From contig NZ_JXZC01000004.1 of the NCBI RefSeq assembly GCF_000935355.1, positions 186,001-250,000 of the forward strand: 64,000 bases of DNA. The letters run 5' to 3'. Numbering within the stretch: the first letter of the stretch is position 1; every line of letters begins with the position of its first letter. Positions 25,964 to 35,651 of this stretch are shown here, piece by piece. The DNA is from Rossellomorea aquimaris. GTDB taxonomy: Bacteria > Bacillota > Bacilli > Bacillales > Bacillaceae_B. A program made the position numbers and the translations under genes. Under the pieces are notes generated by a model. The model ran no database searches. It was not told the DNA's origin and saw only the letters and a program-made list of their open reading frames with translations.

Positions 25964-26893
25964 GTGAACGCAAAATTCAGTAAGCCTAAAGGGTTCGGTG
26001 AAATACTGGACCACACATTTCGATTAAGCAAGAACCGCTTTAAAGACTTTTTTCTTATTTTCCTAATTTTATTAGGGCCTGTTTATTTACTGCAGGCACT
26101 CATCGAACTGGCAGCAGGGGTCAGTTTTTTTAGAACCGTCGGCACAGGGGAAACCTGGTTCGATGGGATTGTCAACAGCTTTTCAGGCGAGCTTACGACT
26201 GAAGGAGGTCCGGAAGTGAATCTGGCAGCAGAGCTTGGTACAGGTCTAATTGGACTTATCAGTATTATCCTCGCTCCAATCGCTCAAGCGGCGATTTTAT
26301 TTGCTCTTAATCATATGAGGAAGAATGAAGAATTCACGGTGAAGCTTGTGATCAAGGAAGCATTCTCCCGTTTTTGGCCGATTATCGGAAGCAGTCTCCT
26401 ATTCGGTGTGATCGTATTCGGTATCGTTTTTGTTCCGATTTTCGTATTTGGTTTTGCCGGGGTATTCGGTGCTGCACTTCTGGAGCCGGGAGTCGGGATT
26501 GTGGTCGCCGGAATTGTTCTGCTGCTTGCATTCGCGGTTGCAGTAGCTTACTTCTTAACGCGTTGGAGCTTCTATTTTGGAGCGGCAGCCATAGAGAACG
26601 ACGCCCCTGGCCTCGGCAGGAGCTGGAGGCTGACGAAGAAGCGTGGATGGATCCTTCTTGGGTTATTCATTGTTTTCGGCTTGATCATTGGAATCGTAAG
26701 TTCTGCCTTCGAATTGACGTTTGGACTGGTCTTAGGGAATAGTGTCCTGTACGGCATGATTATAAACGTTGTAACTTTATTTACGTCGATGTTGTTTGCC
26801 GTCGGATTCGGGGTTATGTTCCTTGATCTTAAAACGAGACATGATGCAGATGATTTGAATGAAATGATCGATGATTACAACGCAATCCAATAG
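25964..26893 (+). CDS. multi-spanning membrane protein heading the MoxR operon
   Basis: Protein of 309 residues starting at GTG behind GGGGGGA. The N-terminus (KPKGFGEILDHTFRLSKNRFKDFFLIFLI) resembles the membrane domain of glycerophosphodiester-phosphodiesterase-type proteins and similar Bacillus membrane proteins. About six hydrophobic helices follow, with a cytoplasmic end rich in Asp (DADDLNEMIDDYN). No catalytic motif is visible. It precedes DUF4129, DUF4350, MoxR and DUF58 genes on the same strand, so it is probably part of that complex. Function unknown. Confidence 0.65.
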   Translation: MNAKFSKPKGFGEILDHTFRLSKNRFKDFFLIFLILLGPVYLLQALIELAAGVSFFRTVGTGETWFDGIVNSFSGELTTEGGPEVNLAAELGTGLIGLISIILAPIAQAAILFALNHMRKNEEFTVKLVIKEAFSRFWPIIGSSLLFGVIVFGIVFVPIFVFGFAGVFGAALLEPGVGIVVAGIVLLLAFAVAVAYFLTRWSFYFGAAAIENDAPGLGRSWRLTKKRGWILLGLFIVFGLIIGIVSSAFELTFGLVLGNSVLYGMIINVVTLFTSMLFAVGFGVMFLDLKTRHDADDLNEMIDDYNAIQ

Positions 26894-26967
26894 CTTCGTT
26901 GAAAAATCGAAGTAACCAGTCTGGGTCCGGAGACCTCATGCTTCCGGGCTCTTGATCTGAAAGCTAG

Positions 26968-27621
26968 GTGAAGAAAGTGTTGAATGAAAATAGAGCAAGG
27001 GATCAATTAGAAGAAATACTGGATGGGGAGGAGTATAAGGCCTATCATGATGAATCTCAGGGACTGCTCGCCAGTTGGTGGGAGAAGGCAAAGGAATGGC
27101 TTTCAGAACAGCTGCAAAAACTGTTCCCTTCTCTTGAACCGACAGGCGGGGCGGCATCGGGCATCCTGATCACGTTGATTGTCATTGTTGTGGCCATTCT
27201 CCTCGTCGTTGCATTCTTCGCCATTCGAAACGGAGTCCGAAAACGGAAATTCCGTTCGAATAAACCACTCCAATCCATGAATGAGATGGATTGGTCCTAT
27301 GATAGACATTTAGAAGAAGCCCATAAACAAGAGGGGCTTGAAGATTATTCGAAAGCAACCCGTCATATGTTCCTGGCCCTCCTTTTATACTTTCATGAAA
27401 GAGACTATCTCGAAGCAAAGGTCTGGAAAACAAATTGGGAGTATTATGATGAACTGCGTAAAGTGAATCGGGATTGGGCAGAGCGCTTCTACAGGCTGGC
27501 CCTTCTGTTTGATGAGGTGGCCTATGGTGAGCGGGAAGTGGAGGAAGAAGAGTATCTTCCCTATAAACAGGAAGCTCTGAGCTGGTTGGAACATGAAACG
27601 GATTCACAGCCTTACGCATAA
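26968..27621 (+). CDS. DUF4129-type membrane protein
   Basis: Protein of about 217 residues: short amphipathic N-terminus, one strong membrane helix (about 63-84, ILITLIVIVVAILLVVAFF), then a cytoplasmic helical DUF4129-like domain (YSKATRHMFLALLLYFHERDYL ... WAERFYRLALLFDEVAYGER). Start codon is uncertain: GTG at 26968, GTG at 26977 or TTG at 26980 are in frame, and AGGTG at 26965 best fits the last. Members of this family always accompany MoxR/DUF58 genes. The stop lies 23 bp before the DUF4350 gene. Confidence 0.75.
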   Translation: MKKVLNENRARDQLEEILDGEEYKAYHDESQGLLASWWEKAKEWLSEQLQKLFPSLEPTGGAASGILITLIVIVVAILLVVAFFAIRNGVRKRKFRSNKPLQSMNEMDWSYDRHLEEAHKQEGLEDYSKATRHMFLALLLYFHERDYLEAKVWKTNWEYYDELRKVNRDWAERFYRLALLFDEVAYGEREVEEEEYLPYKQEALSWLEHETDSQPYA

Positions 27622-27644
27622 GAGAAAGGAGGTAGGAACGAGCA

Positions 27645-28775
27645 TTGAAAACAAATAGAAAGGCGTGGGTCTGGCTCGCCACACTTCTAAGCTTATTTAT
27701 CATCATCGGTGTATTTCTTTCTCCTGAAAAACCTAAGGAGTATCCGGCCTATGTTTCCGAGTCTCCCTCTCCTTCTGGAATAAAAGCCCTTTATACCTAT
27801 TTGGAAAACGAAGGTGTTTCTATACAACGCTGGTCTTTTTCACCTGATAGGCTGCCTGCGGCTGAATCTGATCAATTACTGATTATGATAGAACCGTTTT
27901 CAATCCCTGAACAAGAAGAAATGGAAGCTTACGAGAATTTCATGAAAGCAGGGAATACGATTCTTCTTTTAAAGGATAATCCAAAAGGGATGTTTGACAC
28001 GAAGACGGTCTTAATAGGGGAAGGGGCGGGCAATCCGCTCATCCGTGATGGAAAAGGAAATACATATCAAACAGATCTATTATCAGGCGTAAGATTAGAA
28101 ACGTCGGATGATGATACCATTCTATTGGATGATCTGGATGGAACGATTGCTTACAGCTCTCCTATAGGAAAGGGTCAATTGATTGTCTCTACTTCACCGG
28201 GATGGGTGATGAACGGGAATATTCTTGAAAGTGATCACCTCCCGCTGGTTCTCACTCTATTAGAAAGCGGTGGAGCCGACCGGAAAACGATCCTCGTCGA
28301 TGAATACCTTCACGGGGGAGAGAGTGAGGCAAGCCTTACTACCCTTTATCCCCAATGGCTGTTACTTCTAATCCTTCAATTGCTGATCCTCACCGTCCTA
28401 TGGCTCTGGATGCGGGGAAAACGATTCGGAGGTATTCTCATACCAAGGGAAGAAACGGTCCGATTCAGTGATGAACGGATCAAGGCGCTTTCAGCCTGGT
28501 ATTTAAAAGGGCATCAATACAAAGAATCTTTAGTGATTCAAGCCGAGTATGTCAGAGTTCTGTTTCAGGAACGCTGGGGGATTCCGACGAGCAAGGAATG
28601 GTCGGAATTGAACGGGACGTTGGAAAGGAAATTAACCGCCGTTTCCAAAAAAGAAATCGATTCGTTTTTATCAGAGATAAGGAATGTATTAGAAAAAGAA
28701 CGCATCAGTAAACAGGAATACGTACTATGGTCGAAAAGAATAGAACTATTCAGGAAAGAGGTGGAGGATCGTTGA
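27645..28775 (+). CDS. DUF4350 domain-containing membrane protein
   Basis: Protein of 376 residues, TTG start behind AAAGGAGGT. Two membrane helices (about 8-26 and 236-256) enclose an extracytoplasmic domain with the DUF4350 pattern (SESPSPSGIKALYTYLENEGVSIQRW, LLIMIEPFSIPEQEEMEAYE), which resembles a glutamine-amidotransferase-like fold of unknown activity. A helical cytoplasmic tail follows. Its TGA overlaps the TTG start of the MoxR gene (TTGA), a translational coupling that argues for a joint complex. Confidence 0.8.
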   Translation: MKTNRKAWVWLATLLSLFIIIGVFLSPEKPKEYPAYVSESPSPSGIKALYTYLENEGVSIQRWSFSPDRLPAAESDQLLIMIEPFSIPEQEEMEAYENFMKAGNTILLLKDNPKGMFDTKTVLIGEGAGNPLIRDGKGNTYQTDLLSGVRLETSDDDTILLDDLDGTIAYSSPIGKGQLIVSTSPGWVMNGNILESDHLPLVLTLLESGGADRKTILVDEYLHGGESEASLTTLYPQWLLLLILQLLILTVLWLWMRGKRFGGILIPREETVRFSDERIKALSAWYLKGHQYKESLVIQAEYVRVLFQERWGIPTSKEWSELNGTLERKLTAVSKKEIDSFLSEIRNVLEKERISKQEYVLWSKRIELFRKEVEDR

Positions 28776-29701
28776 AACCAGAAATCACATCCTTAATGGA
28801 GAAATATGAAGAGCGTATTGTAGGACAGAGCACGAATCTCAAACTCTTGTTATCTTCCATCCTCGCAGGAGGGCATGTGCTGGTTGAAGGAGTGCCGGGT
28901 ACAGGGAAAACACAAATGGTGAAGACTCTTTCCAGGTTGCTCGGGGGAAGCTTCAACCGGATTCAATTCACTCCGGATCTGTTACCGAGCGATATCACTG
29001 GAAGTACGATTTACAACATGAAGGATAGCAGTTTCCAGACGATCAAAGGGCCTATTTTCACGAATGTATTATTAGCCGATGAAATTAACCGGACACCGGC
29101 CAAAACCCAGGCGGCACTCCTTGAAGCCATGGAAGAAAAGCAGGTGACGATTCAAGGGTCGACGTATCCACTTGAAGAGGTGTTTTTTGTGGTGGCCACC
29201 CAGAATCCGATTGAATTTGAAGGAACCTACCCACTGCCTGAAGCACAGCAGGATCGATTCCTCTTTAAGCTCGACATTGATTTTCCTTCTTTTGAGGAAG
29301 AGAAAAACGTTTTAAAACAAGTGATTGAGAATCATTACGATGCAAGTGAAGTGGGAGCGGTTCTAGACATGGATACCTTCCTCTCCATCAGAAGGGAAAT
29401 CGAGGATGTCACACTTAGTGACTCAGTACTTGACTATATTATGCAGATTGTGAGAAAAACCCGTGAAACGGAGTCGATCCGCTTCGGGGCAAGTACAAGG
29501 GCGGCGATTTCGATTGGAAAAGCGGGACGGGCATGGGCCTACCTGTCAGGACGGGACTATGTCACACCGGATGATATCAAGATCGTGGCAAGACCTGCCC
29601 TGAGACACCGCATCCAGCTATCCCCGCATGTGGAATTGGAGGGAGTGACCATTGACCAAGTCATCCAAGAGCTTGTTGGGTCGATTCCTGTTCCAAGATA
29701 A
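28772..29701 (+). CDS. MoxR family AAA+ ATPase
   Basis: AAA+ ATPase of 309 residues with Walker A GVPGTGKTQ (Lys46), Walker B LLADEINRT, the MoxR-specific segment PAKTQAALLEAMEEKQVT, sensor 1 in VVATQNPIE, and a C-terminal lid with RFGASTRAAISIGKAGR. MoxR ATPases act as chaperone-like remodelers with vWA/DUF58 partners. Start is the TTG at 28772, preceded by GGTGGAGG and overlapping the DUF4350 stop; the longer frame from 28727 is not preferred. It overlaps the following DUF58 gene. Confidence 0.92.
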   Translation: MKPEITSLMEKYEERIVGQSTNLKLLLSSILAGGHVLVEGVPGTGKTQMVKTLSRLLGGSFNRIQFTPDLLPSDITGSTIYNMKDSSFQTIKGPIFTNVLLADEINRTPAKTQAALLEAMEEKQVTIQGSTYPLEEVFFVVATQNPIEFEGTYPLPEAQQDRFLFKLDIDFPSFEEEKNVLKQVIENHYDASEVGAVLDMDTFLSIRREIEDVTLSDSVLDYIMQIVRKTRETESIRFGASTRAAISIGKAGRAWAYLSGRDYVTPDDIKIVARPALRHRIQLSPHVELEGVTIDQVIQELVGSIPVPR

Positions 29702-31010
29702 GGGGATATTGCCGACGGGGAAGTTGTTGATCGCGTATCTCCTATTTTCCGGCCTCCTTCTTGCAGGGACGTTTATTGGGCTGTCATGGACGCTCATTTT
29801 TGTATTGAACGGTTTATTTATCATCGTGAGTCTCATCGACCTGACTCTGTCACCATCCAAAAAGGAAATAGACGTCAAGCGCCATATTCCGGATCAAATG
29901 GAAAGGGGTCTTGATTATGTCGTAGAACTTGAAGTCATGAATAGATCTTCCCTTGGCATGGAGTTCCGGATCCTGGATGGTACCCCGCAAAGCTTTCTAA
30001 CATCGTTTCCCTTAGAAGGGAAGCTTGAAAAGGCTTCAGCAGGAACCCTAACCTATGATGTGTTGACACCGGTAAGGGGAGACTATAACCTGAAGAAGCT
30101 GTATCTTCGCTATCGAAGTTCCCTCGGTTTATGGGAAAAACAAAAAACAGTGGAACTCCACGATGGGGTCAAAGTCATTCCGGATCTTACTGAAACAAAA
30201 AAAGTATTGGAAAGTGCTCAGCAGTTCCTACTGTATGAAGGGGTGAAGATCCGTAAGCAGCAAAGCGGTGCAGGAGAATTCTCCAAGATTAGAAATTATG
30301 TACTTGGGGACGATCCGAGAAAGATCAACTGGCGTCAAACCGCAAAGCTCCGGGAAGTGATGACCAATGAATATGAACCTGAGCATGGGAAGTACATCAC
30401 GATACTCATTGATTGCGGAAGGATGATGGGAGCGGAACTGAAAAAAGGAAACCGATTGGAGAAATCCCTGGAGGCTGCCCTGACCGTGACGGCAGCGGCC
30501 CTTCAAAATGGGGACTACGTTTCGGTCCTTGCTTTCAGTAAAGATGTGAAGGTATATATCCCTCCGGCAAAAGGGATGGCGCATTTGCAAACGATCCTTC
30601 ATCGCATTTATCATTTGGAAGTGGACGCAGCCGAGTCCAATTATGCTGCCGTCCTCCACTATGTTCAAACGGTTCAGAAAAAGCGGAGTCTGCTCTTATT
30701 ATTCAGTGACGTACACACCTTCCTCCATGAAGACAGCGCCCTGTTTTATTTACAGCGCCTGCGGAAACAGCATCTCTTTTTAACGATTGGGATAGAAGAT
30801 GAAACGTTGGTCAAACGGATCAAGACAGAGCCTGTCGATTCAGTGCAGGCGATGATGAAGAGCATGGCTCAGAAACAGATGCTCGTGAAGAAAAGGGAGA
30901 AAGCCAAGTGGGAAAAGCAGGGCCTCCTGATGGTGGAGGCCCGTGAAGAGAAACTGGCCGCTACGGCTGTTTCGTACTATATCGATATGATGAATCGGGG
31001 GTTACTGTAG
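29652..31010 (+). CDS. DUF58 (vWA-like) membrane-anchored protein
   Basis: Protein of up to 452 residues with two membrane helices in the first 70 residues (LLIAYLLFSGLLLAGTFIGL and LIFVLNGLFIIVSLID) and a cytoplasmic DUF58 domain (RKQQSGAGEFSKIRNYVLGDDPRKINWRQTAK) followed by a vWA-like part (ITILIDCGRMMG, where the usual DxSxS MIDAS is degenerate). It is the classical MoxR partner. The start is uncertain: TTG codons at 29652, 29676, 29709 and 29724 are in frame, and AAGGGG at 29701-29704 may serve 29709. Its end overlaps the convergent SpoIIM-like gene by 9 bp. Confidence 0.88.
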   Translation: MTKSSKSLLGRFLFQDKGILPTGKLLIAYLLFSGLLLAGTFIGLSWTLIFVLNGLFIIVSLIDLTLSPSKKEIDVKRHIPDQMERGLDYVVELEVMNRSSLGMEFRILDGTPQSFLTSFPLEGKLEKASAGTLTYDVLTPVRGDYNLKKLYLRYRSSLGLWEKQKTVELHDGVKVIPDLTETKKVLESAQQFLLYEGVKIRKQQSGAGEFSKIRNYVLGDDPRKINWRQTAKLREVMTNEYEPEHGKYITILIDCGRMMGAELKKGNRLEKSLEAALTVTAAALQNGDYVSVLAFSKDVKVYIPPAKGMAHLQTILHRIYHLEVDAAESNYAAVLHYVQTVQKKRSLLLLFSDVHTFLHEDSALFYLQRLRKQHLFLTIGIEDETLVKRIKTEPVDSVQAMMKSMAQKQMLVKKREKAKWEKQGLLMVEAREEKLAATAVSYYIDMMNRGLL

Positions 31011-31961
31011 TCTTGCTTTTAGCCGAAGCCTTCCGATCATCATATAGAGAATCAGACCGATAACCGTTAAAAAGGCAACCATATATTTTGCGAGTAGCGG
31101 TATGGCAGCAGGCGTGATGAATCCTTCGATGATCCCGGCGATCACAAACAGGGGTACAGTTCCGAGCAGCAGCTGGACCGATCGTTTCGCTTGATGCTTT
31201 AATTGGTAGCCCCGTGTGAAACGTCCGGGTACAAAAAGCTTATAGCCCATCAAGAGTCCCGCACCACCTGCAATGAAGATGGCTGTAAGCTCAATCATTC
31301 CATGGGGCACGATGTAAGCCCAGAATTCATAGCTCATTCCCTGATGCCAGAAGACAGCGGCCAGAGCGCCTACAATGATTCCATTGTACACAAGCATATA
31401 GACCGTCAAAAGACCAAACGTCACACCGCCGGCAAAGGCAAGGAAGGCGACTTTGATGTTATTGGTCATAATGGCAGCGGACATAAGTGAAGAATCCACT
31501 CTTCCGTCACTTTTCCCGAGATTAGAAGGATCCACCCCTTGGGACATCTCAGGTGGTAGAATGGAATAAAGGTGAAGTGGATCATTCACGACAGAAATGA
31601 AGGCACCGAGTGCACCGATCGTAAATAAAAGCATCGCCGTGACAACGAACTTCCACTGCTCAAGCAGTAATCCGATAAATGTCGTGGAGAAAAAATGTCT
31701 AATCTGTTTTCCACTTGAGATTTGGTCTTTATATAATAGATTGTGAGACTTTGATACGAGGCCGTTCAAATAATCGGTCACTTCTTCTCCTGGAAAATAA
31801 GTCTGGCTGTAGGAAAGATTCTGGGCAGCCTTTTGATAAAGACGGTTGAATTGATCAATGGCAGGGCCAGTGGTGTTCTTCCTCTTACGAAGAGTCCCGA
31901 GGAGATCTTCTAACTGCTTCCAGTCGTCCCGGTGCTGTTTGACAAATTGCTTCACGTTCAT
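31002..31961 (-). CDS. stage II sporulation protein M-like (DUF95) membrane protein
   Basis: Protein of 319 residues with a cytoplasmic helical N-terminus (KQFVKQHRDDWKQLEDLLGTLRKR) and about six membrane helices. The segments NNIKVAFLAFAGGVTFGLLTVYMLVYNG and VPHGMIELTAIFIAGGAGLLMGY are hallmarks of the SpoIIM/DUF95 family. SpoIIM is a peptidoglycan-hydrolase partner in engulfment, but DUF95 proteins next to MoxR/DUF58 genes are broader and likely a membrane component of that system. Start preceded by TAGGTG. It converges on and overlaps the DUF58 gene, and diverges from the RDD gene. Confidence 0.85.
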   Translation of the reverse strand: MNVKQFVKQHRDDWKQLEDLLGTLRKRKNTTGPAIDQFNRLYQKAAQNLSYSQTYFPGEEVTDYLNGLVSKSHNLLYKDQISSGKQIRHFFSTTFIGLLLEQWKFVVTAMLLFTIGALGAFISVVNDPLHLYSILPPEMSQGVDPSNLGKSDGRVDSSLMSAAIMTNNIKVAFLAFAGGVTFGLLTVYMLVYNGIIVGALAAVFWHQGMSYEFWAYIVPHGMIELTAIFIAGGAGLLMGYKLFVPGRFTRGYQLKHQAKRSVQLLLGTVPLFVIAGIIEGFITPAAIPLLAKYMVAFLTVIGLILYMMIGRLRLKARLQ

Positions 31962-32065
31962 TGTGACACCTACTTGTTCTTTTGATTTCTTATCTCTTAT
32001 TATAGTAAGTCTAGAAAAAAATAGAAACCGTTAAAGGTAATTTCATCCATAAGGAGGGGATTGTA

Positions 32066-32869
32066 TTGCATGAAGAACAAGTCGATATTAAAACCCCTGA
32101 ATATGTTTCCCTGCAGTTCCAACCTGCAGGATTAGGAAGCCGGGCTGCAGCCCTGATGATCGATCAGCTGCTGTTAACGGTCGTAAACATCCTGATCTTT
32201 GTGCTCCTGTATTTCGCGACGTCCGGGGATAATGGCATATTTAGCATGTTGGAAATCGACTTCACATTATGGGGGATCGCTATCATCGCCATCTTCTTTC
32301 TCAACTGGGGGTATTTCTTTGCTTTAGAATACTTCTGGGGTGGAAAGACGGTAGGAAAGCGATTACTGGGGATCCGGGTAATGCAGGAAAACGGACACAG
32401 CGTCACTCTCTTATCCTGCTTTATTCGCAATCTATTAAGAATCATCGATATGCTTCCCGTCTCTTATTTTATAGGTATGATCATGATCTTCCTGCATTCT
32501 AAACATAAGAGGGTGGGAGATCTCGTTGCCGGAACCATCGTTGTCCATGAGAGACGTGTCAAAGGAAAACGAAAAGAAAAAGCCATCGAGAAGGAAATCC
32601 TCCGCCGCGGCTTGAGGAAAGAGAACTTTATAGTGGAAGAATGGGAATTAAAGCAGCTCGGTGCGAAAGAATGGAATCTGATCAAAACGTACAGTAACCG
32701 ATTCGTTCAGCTCCCCCTTTCAGAGCGAAACCAATTAACCAAAAAGCTAGCCCTTATCCTCTATCCTAAACTTGGATTAGACGTGCAGGATAAAACATAT
32801 GAGGAGCTTGAGGATACCCTTCTCCTTTTATACCTGGCATTAAGGGAAGAATGGGAATTTGAACTGTAG
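32066..32869 (+). CDS. RDD family membrane protein
   Basis: Protein of 267 residues, TTG start behind AAGGAGGGG. RDD domain: LGSRAAALMIDQLLLTVVNILIF carries the Arg-Asp pair, then WGYFFALEYFWGGKTVGKRLLGIRV and FIRNLLRIIDMLP, giving three membrane helices, followed by a charged helical C-terminal domain. RDD proteins are proposed transporters and typically cluster with MoxR, DUF58 and SpoIIM genes, as here. It is divergent from the SpoIIM-like gene and terminated at 32874. Confidence 0.87.
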   Translation: MHEEQVDIKTPEYVSLQFQPAGLGSRAAALMIDQLLLTVVNILIFVLLYFATSGDNGIFSMLEIDFTLWGIAIIAIFFLNWGYFFALEYFWGGKTVGKRLLGIRVMQENGHSVTLLSCFIRNLLRIIDMLPVSYFIGMIMIFLHSKHKRVGDLVAGTIVVHERRVKGKRKEKAIEKEILRRGLRKENFIVEEWELKQLGAKEWNLIKTYSNRFVQLPLSERNQLTKKLALILYPKLGLDVQDKTYEELEDTLLLLYLALREEWEFEL

Positions 32870-32873
32870 AAAG

Positions 32874-32908
32874 CAGCAAAGTCTGGAGAGGCTTTGCTGT
32901 TTTTTTAT
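32874..32908 (+). terminator. intrinsic terminator of the RDD gene
   Basis: CAGCAAAG / CTTTGCTG stem with an eight-T run. A second hairpin (AAAGATTCCT / AGGAATCTTT, about 32940-32973) follows in the 300-bp gap. The rest of the gap is AT-rich promoter-type sequence for the next gene. Confidence 0.8.
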
Positions 32909-33171
32909 TTGTCAGATGACAAGGCCTTTATACCCAATAAAGATTCCTCGTCGCTATTAAAGGAATCTTTCAATAAATTAAATGTTTACATAGAAAATTA
33001 AGTAAAAATAGTAGGGAAATAGGTAGGATGGTTTACAAAATCTCTATACTATTTACAAAATAATTAGAAAAATAGTGTCCATTATCCCATTACATTACAA
33101 AAAACGACAAAATATACTTGTACTGTAATCATTTAAATACATTTGTTATTTACATTGAAAGGGGAAAGGGT

Positions 33172-35133
33172 ATGAGGACGAAAAAGATATCTTTATCGAT
33201 TATCAGTATACTGTTTTTACTTACTGGAGGGTTCATCCAGCCTCAGGAATCTATGGACAAGAGTATGGCTGCCGCACCGGGGTCTGCTGTCATCAATGAA
33301 GTGGCCTGGATGGGGACAACGGGATCCTATAACAATGAATGGATTGAATTGCACAATACAACCTCATCAGAGTTATCCCTGGATGGATGGGTGCTTGAAG
33401 CCCTGGATGGATCGCCGAGTATCGGGTTAAGCGGTACAGTGTCGCCAAACGACTATTTTCTTCTGGAAAGAACGAGCGATGCCACGATTTCAACTGTCGC
33501 AGCGGATCAAATCTATACAGGAAGCCTTGGGAATTCCAATGAAGTTCTGTATTTAAAAGATGCCTCCGGCGCCCTCATCGATGAAGTGAACAGCTGGTAC
33601 GCCGGTGACAACACTACGAAAGCCACGATGGAACGAAATGACCATTCTATAAGCGGTACGGATCCAGCCAATTGGAGCACTGCAACGGCTTCCTATGAAG
33701 GTGGATTTGGTACCCCTAAAGCAGCCAACTCAACGGCTCCGATCAGTAATGGCAGCGAATCCCTCACGAATGTAAGCGAGGAACTTGGAGCCATCAACGT
33801 CTATTTCAACAAAAGCGCCTCCACTCAATATGCAATGCCGGGCAACGAAGCAAACTACAACGTGAACCTTGAAGATCGTCTCATTGAACGTTTGAATGAA
33901 GCAACCACGTCCATTGACTTTGCCACTTATGAAATCAATTTGCCGAGAGTGGTCGATACGCTGATGGCAAAAGCAGCACAAGGTGTGGACGTTCGTATCC
34001 TGGCTGATGCCAAGGATGGATCCGATCCTCATTACGCTGAACGCTATGAAACCATGCGGTTATACTTGGAAAAGCTTGTACGCGGTCAGGATGGAGTAGT
34101 AGGATCAGCGGATGACGCTCATATTTTATCGGATTCCCCTATGTTTGTAGTCGAAGATACCGTGAAGCGGGCAGCTTATGATTTACCTGCAAGCTTCAGT
34201 GATTTTCCACAACGAAACGTGACTGTGGGAAGCACTGCGACAACGGGCTATATGTTTGTTGAAGGAGAATTGAAAGAAACGGACAGCTATTATTCTCCTG
34301 GGAATCAGATGCATAATAAATTCGCCGTGGTAGATGGGAAGTGGGTCTTCACAGGGAGCTGGAATTTCACGATTACTGGTCTTTACGGCTCCGAAGAAAA
34401 CATGAACCAAGGAATCCTTGACGGAAACCAGCAGCATGTCGTGGAGGTTCACTCTCCGGAACTCGCATCCATTTATAAGACAGAGTTTGAAGAAATGTGG
34501 GGAAGTGGAACCACGACGCCGAATAACACGGTATCCAACTTTAGCACACGGAAAGTGGATAACACGCCCCATACGGTGACGATCGGCGGGGATACGGTGG
34601 AAGTGTATTTCTCATCCGGAGACGATGCCGTTGGACGTATGACAGAACTTGTAAAAACAGAAGCAGATGAAAATGCCTACTTTACCATCTTCGCTTGGAG
34701 CGACCAGGCCCTTGTGGACGAATTAAAGAACAAATGGGAAGGTAGCTATGTGGATGACCAGGGGACGCTGACAGGCTTTGATGTAAAAGGTCTATTCGAT
34801 GCAAGCTTCTGGAATCAATGGTGGTCGGCAAGCATTGAAATGACAGGAAGAACGGCTACGCAAACGAGCACCAACAATCCAAACACGCGCTGGGCAAACC
34901 CTGCACCCGTGTACCAGGCAAATGAAAGCCGGAAGCTCCATGCCAAGACCATGCTCATCGATGCCGGCACAAACAGCGACCCGACCGTCATCGTAGGGTC
35001 GACCAACTGGAGTGAAAACGGTAATAATGTGAATGATGAAAACATGCTTATCATCCATGATGATGCCATCACGAATCAATTCCTGCAGGAGTTTAACGCG
35101 AGGTACGTGAATGCTGGTGGGGTTGTGCAGTAA
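33172..35133 (+). CDS. secreted LTD and phospholipase D-domain protein
   Basis: Protein of 653 residues starting at ATG 33172 (AAAGGGGAAAGGG upstream; the longer frame from TTG 33118 is not preferred). A signal peptide (about 1-27) is followed by a lamin-tail domain (about 38-165: VINEVAWMGTTGSYNNEWIELHN, LSLDGWVLEALDG), then two phospholipase-D-type halves with HKD motifs at His381 (HNKFAVVDG...TGSWNFT) and His590 (HAKTMLIDAG...GSTNWSENGN). The two motifs make a single active site. Such LTD-PLD proteins are secreted nucleases or phosphodiesterases; lipid versus nucleic acid substrate cannot be decided here. It is monocistronic with its own terminator. Confidence 0.9.
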   Translation: MRTKKISLSIISILFLLTGGFIQPQESMDKSMAAAPGSAVINEVAWMGTTGSYNNEWIELHNTTSSELSLDGWVLEALDGSPSIGLSGTVSPNDYFLLERTSDATISTVAADQIYTGSLGNSNEVLYLKDASGALIDEVNSWYAGDNTTKATMERNDHSISGTDPANWSTATASYEGGFGTPKAANSTAPISNGSESLTNVSEELGAINVYFNKSASTQYAMPGNEANYNVNLEDRLIERLNEATTSIDFATYEINLPRVVDTLMAKAAQGVDVRILADAKDGSDPHYAERYETMRLYLEKLVRGQDGVVGSADDAHILSDSPMFVVEDTVKRAAYDLPASFSDFPQRNVTVGSTATTGYMFVEGELKETDSYYSPGNQMHNKFAVVDGKWVFTGSWNFTITGLYGSEENMNQGILDGNQQHVVEVHSPELASIYKTEFEEMWGSGTTTPNNTVSNFSTRKVDNTPHTVTIGGDTVEVYFSSGDDAVGRMTELVKTEADENAYFTIFAWSDQALVDELKNKWEGSYVDDQGTLTGFDVKGLFDASFWNQWWSASIEMTGRTATQTSTNNPNTRWANPAPVYQANESRKLHAKTMLIDAGTNSDPTVIVGSTNWSENGNNVNDENMLIIHDDAITNQFLQEFNARYVNAGGVVQ

Positions 35134-35173
35134 GGGTTAGAGAATTGAAGTGAGAAGATGTGTTATATAAATG

Positions 35174-35211
35174 AAAACGGATGGTTCTCATTGGAGAATC
35201 ATCCGTTTTTC
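35174..35211 (+). terminator. intrinsic terminator of the PLD-domain gene
   Basis: AAAACGGATGGTTCTC / GAGAATCATCCGTTTTT hairpin with a three-base loop and T-run; the A-tract on the left lets it serve the minus strand too. Confidence 0.85.
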
Positions 35212-35226
35212 CATTGGTGCCAGTAT

Positions 35227-35514
35227 TTACTCCATCCCGGGAGCCTTCTGAATTTCAAAAATAAGTACAATTGCAGTGATCGCATGGGCAATCAATCGGA
35301 TGACCGGGAAGAAGTTTAAGAAGGAAGCAAGGATACCGAGGGCACTTCCAAGGATCGGTTGATCTTCTGACCTTGAAATATACAACACGCTCGCATGCCA
35401 CAGAGCCACTAAGCACAGGAGAAAAGGGATTGCGTCTCCAGCAATATTGCCAAAGATCGGAACCGCTAAGAACAATTCGATTGAAAAGGATAACCATTTA
35501 ATTCGTGAAAGCAC
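35227..35514 (-). CDS. small hydrophobic membrane protein (95 aa)
   Basis: The open frame is longer (to 35700), but AAGGAGG (minus strand, 35524-35530) sits nine bases before a GTG at 35514, giving a 95-residue product MLSRIKWLS...KAPGME. It has three hydrophobic segments (SIELFLAVPIFGNIAGD, AIPFLLCLVALWHASVLYI, LGILASFLNFFPVIRLIAHAITAIVLIF). The longer version would run through array C and is low complexity. I do not recognise the family. Confidence 0.65.
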   Translation of the reverse strand: MLSRIKWLSFSIELFLAVPIFGNIAGDAIPFLLCLVALWHASVLYISRSEDQPILGSALGILASFLNFFPVIRLIAHAITAIVLIFEIQKAPGME

Positions 35515-35651
35515 GGACACACACCTCCTTATTTCAGTGTATGAATGAATGGGGGGCGTGTGCCTGTTTGAGGGAATTGTTTTTGTGGGATGGAGAGGTT
35601 GATGACGGTGGTGGTGGACATTGTGTTGATTTTTATCCAAGTATGTAAAAC

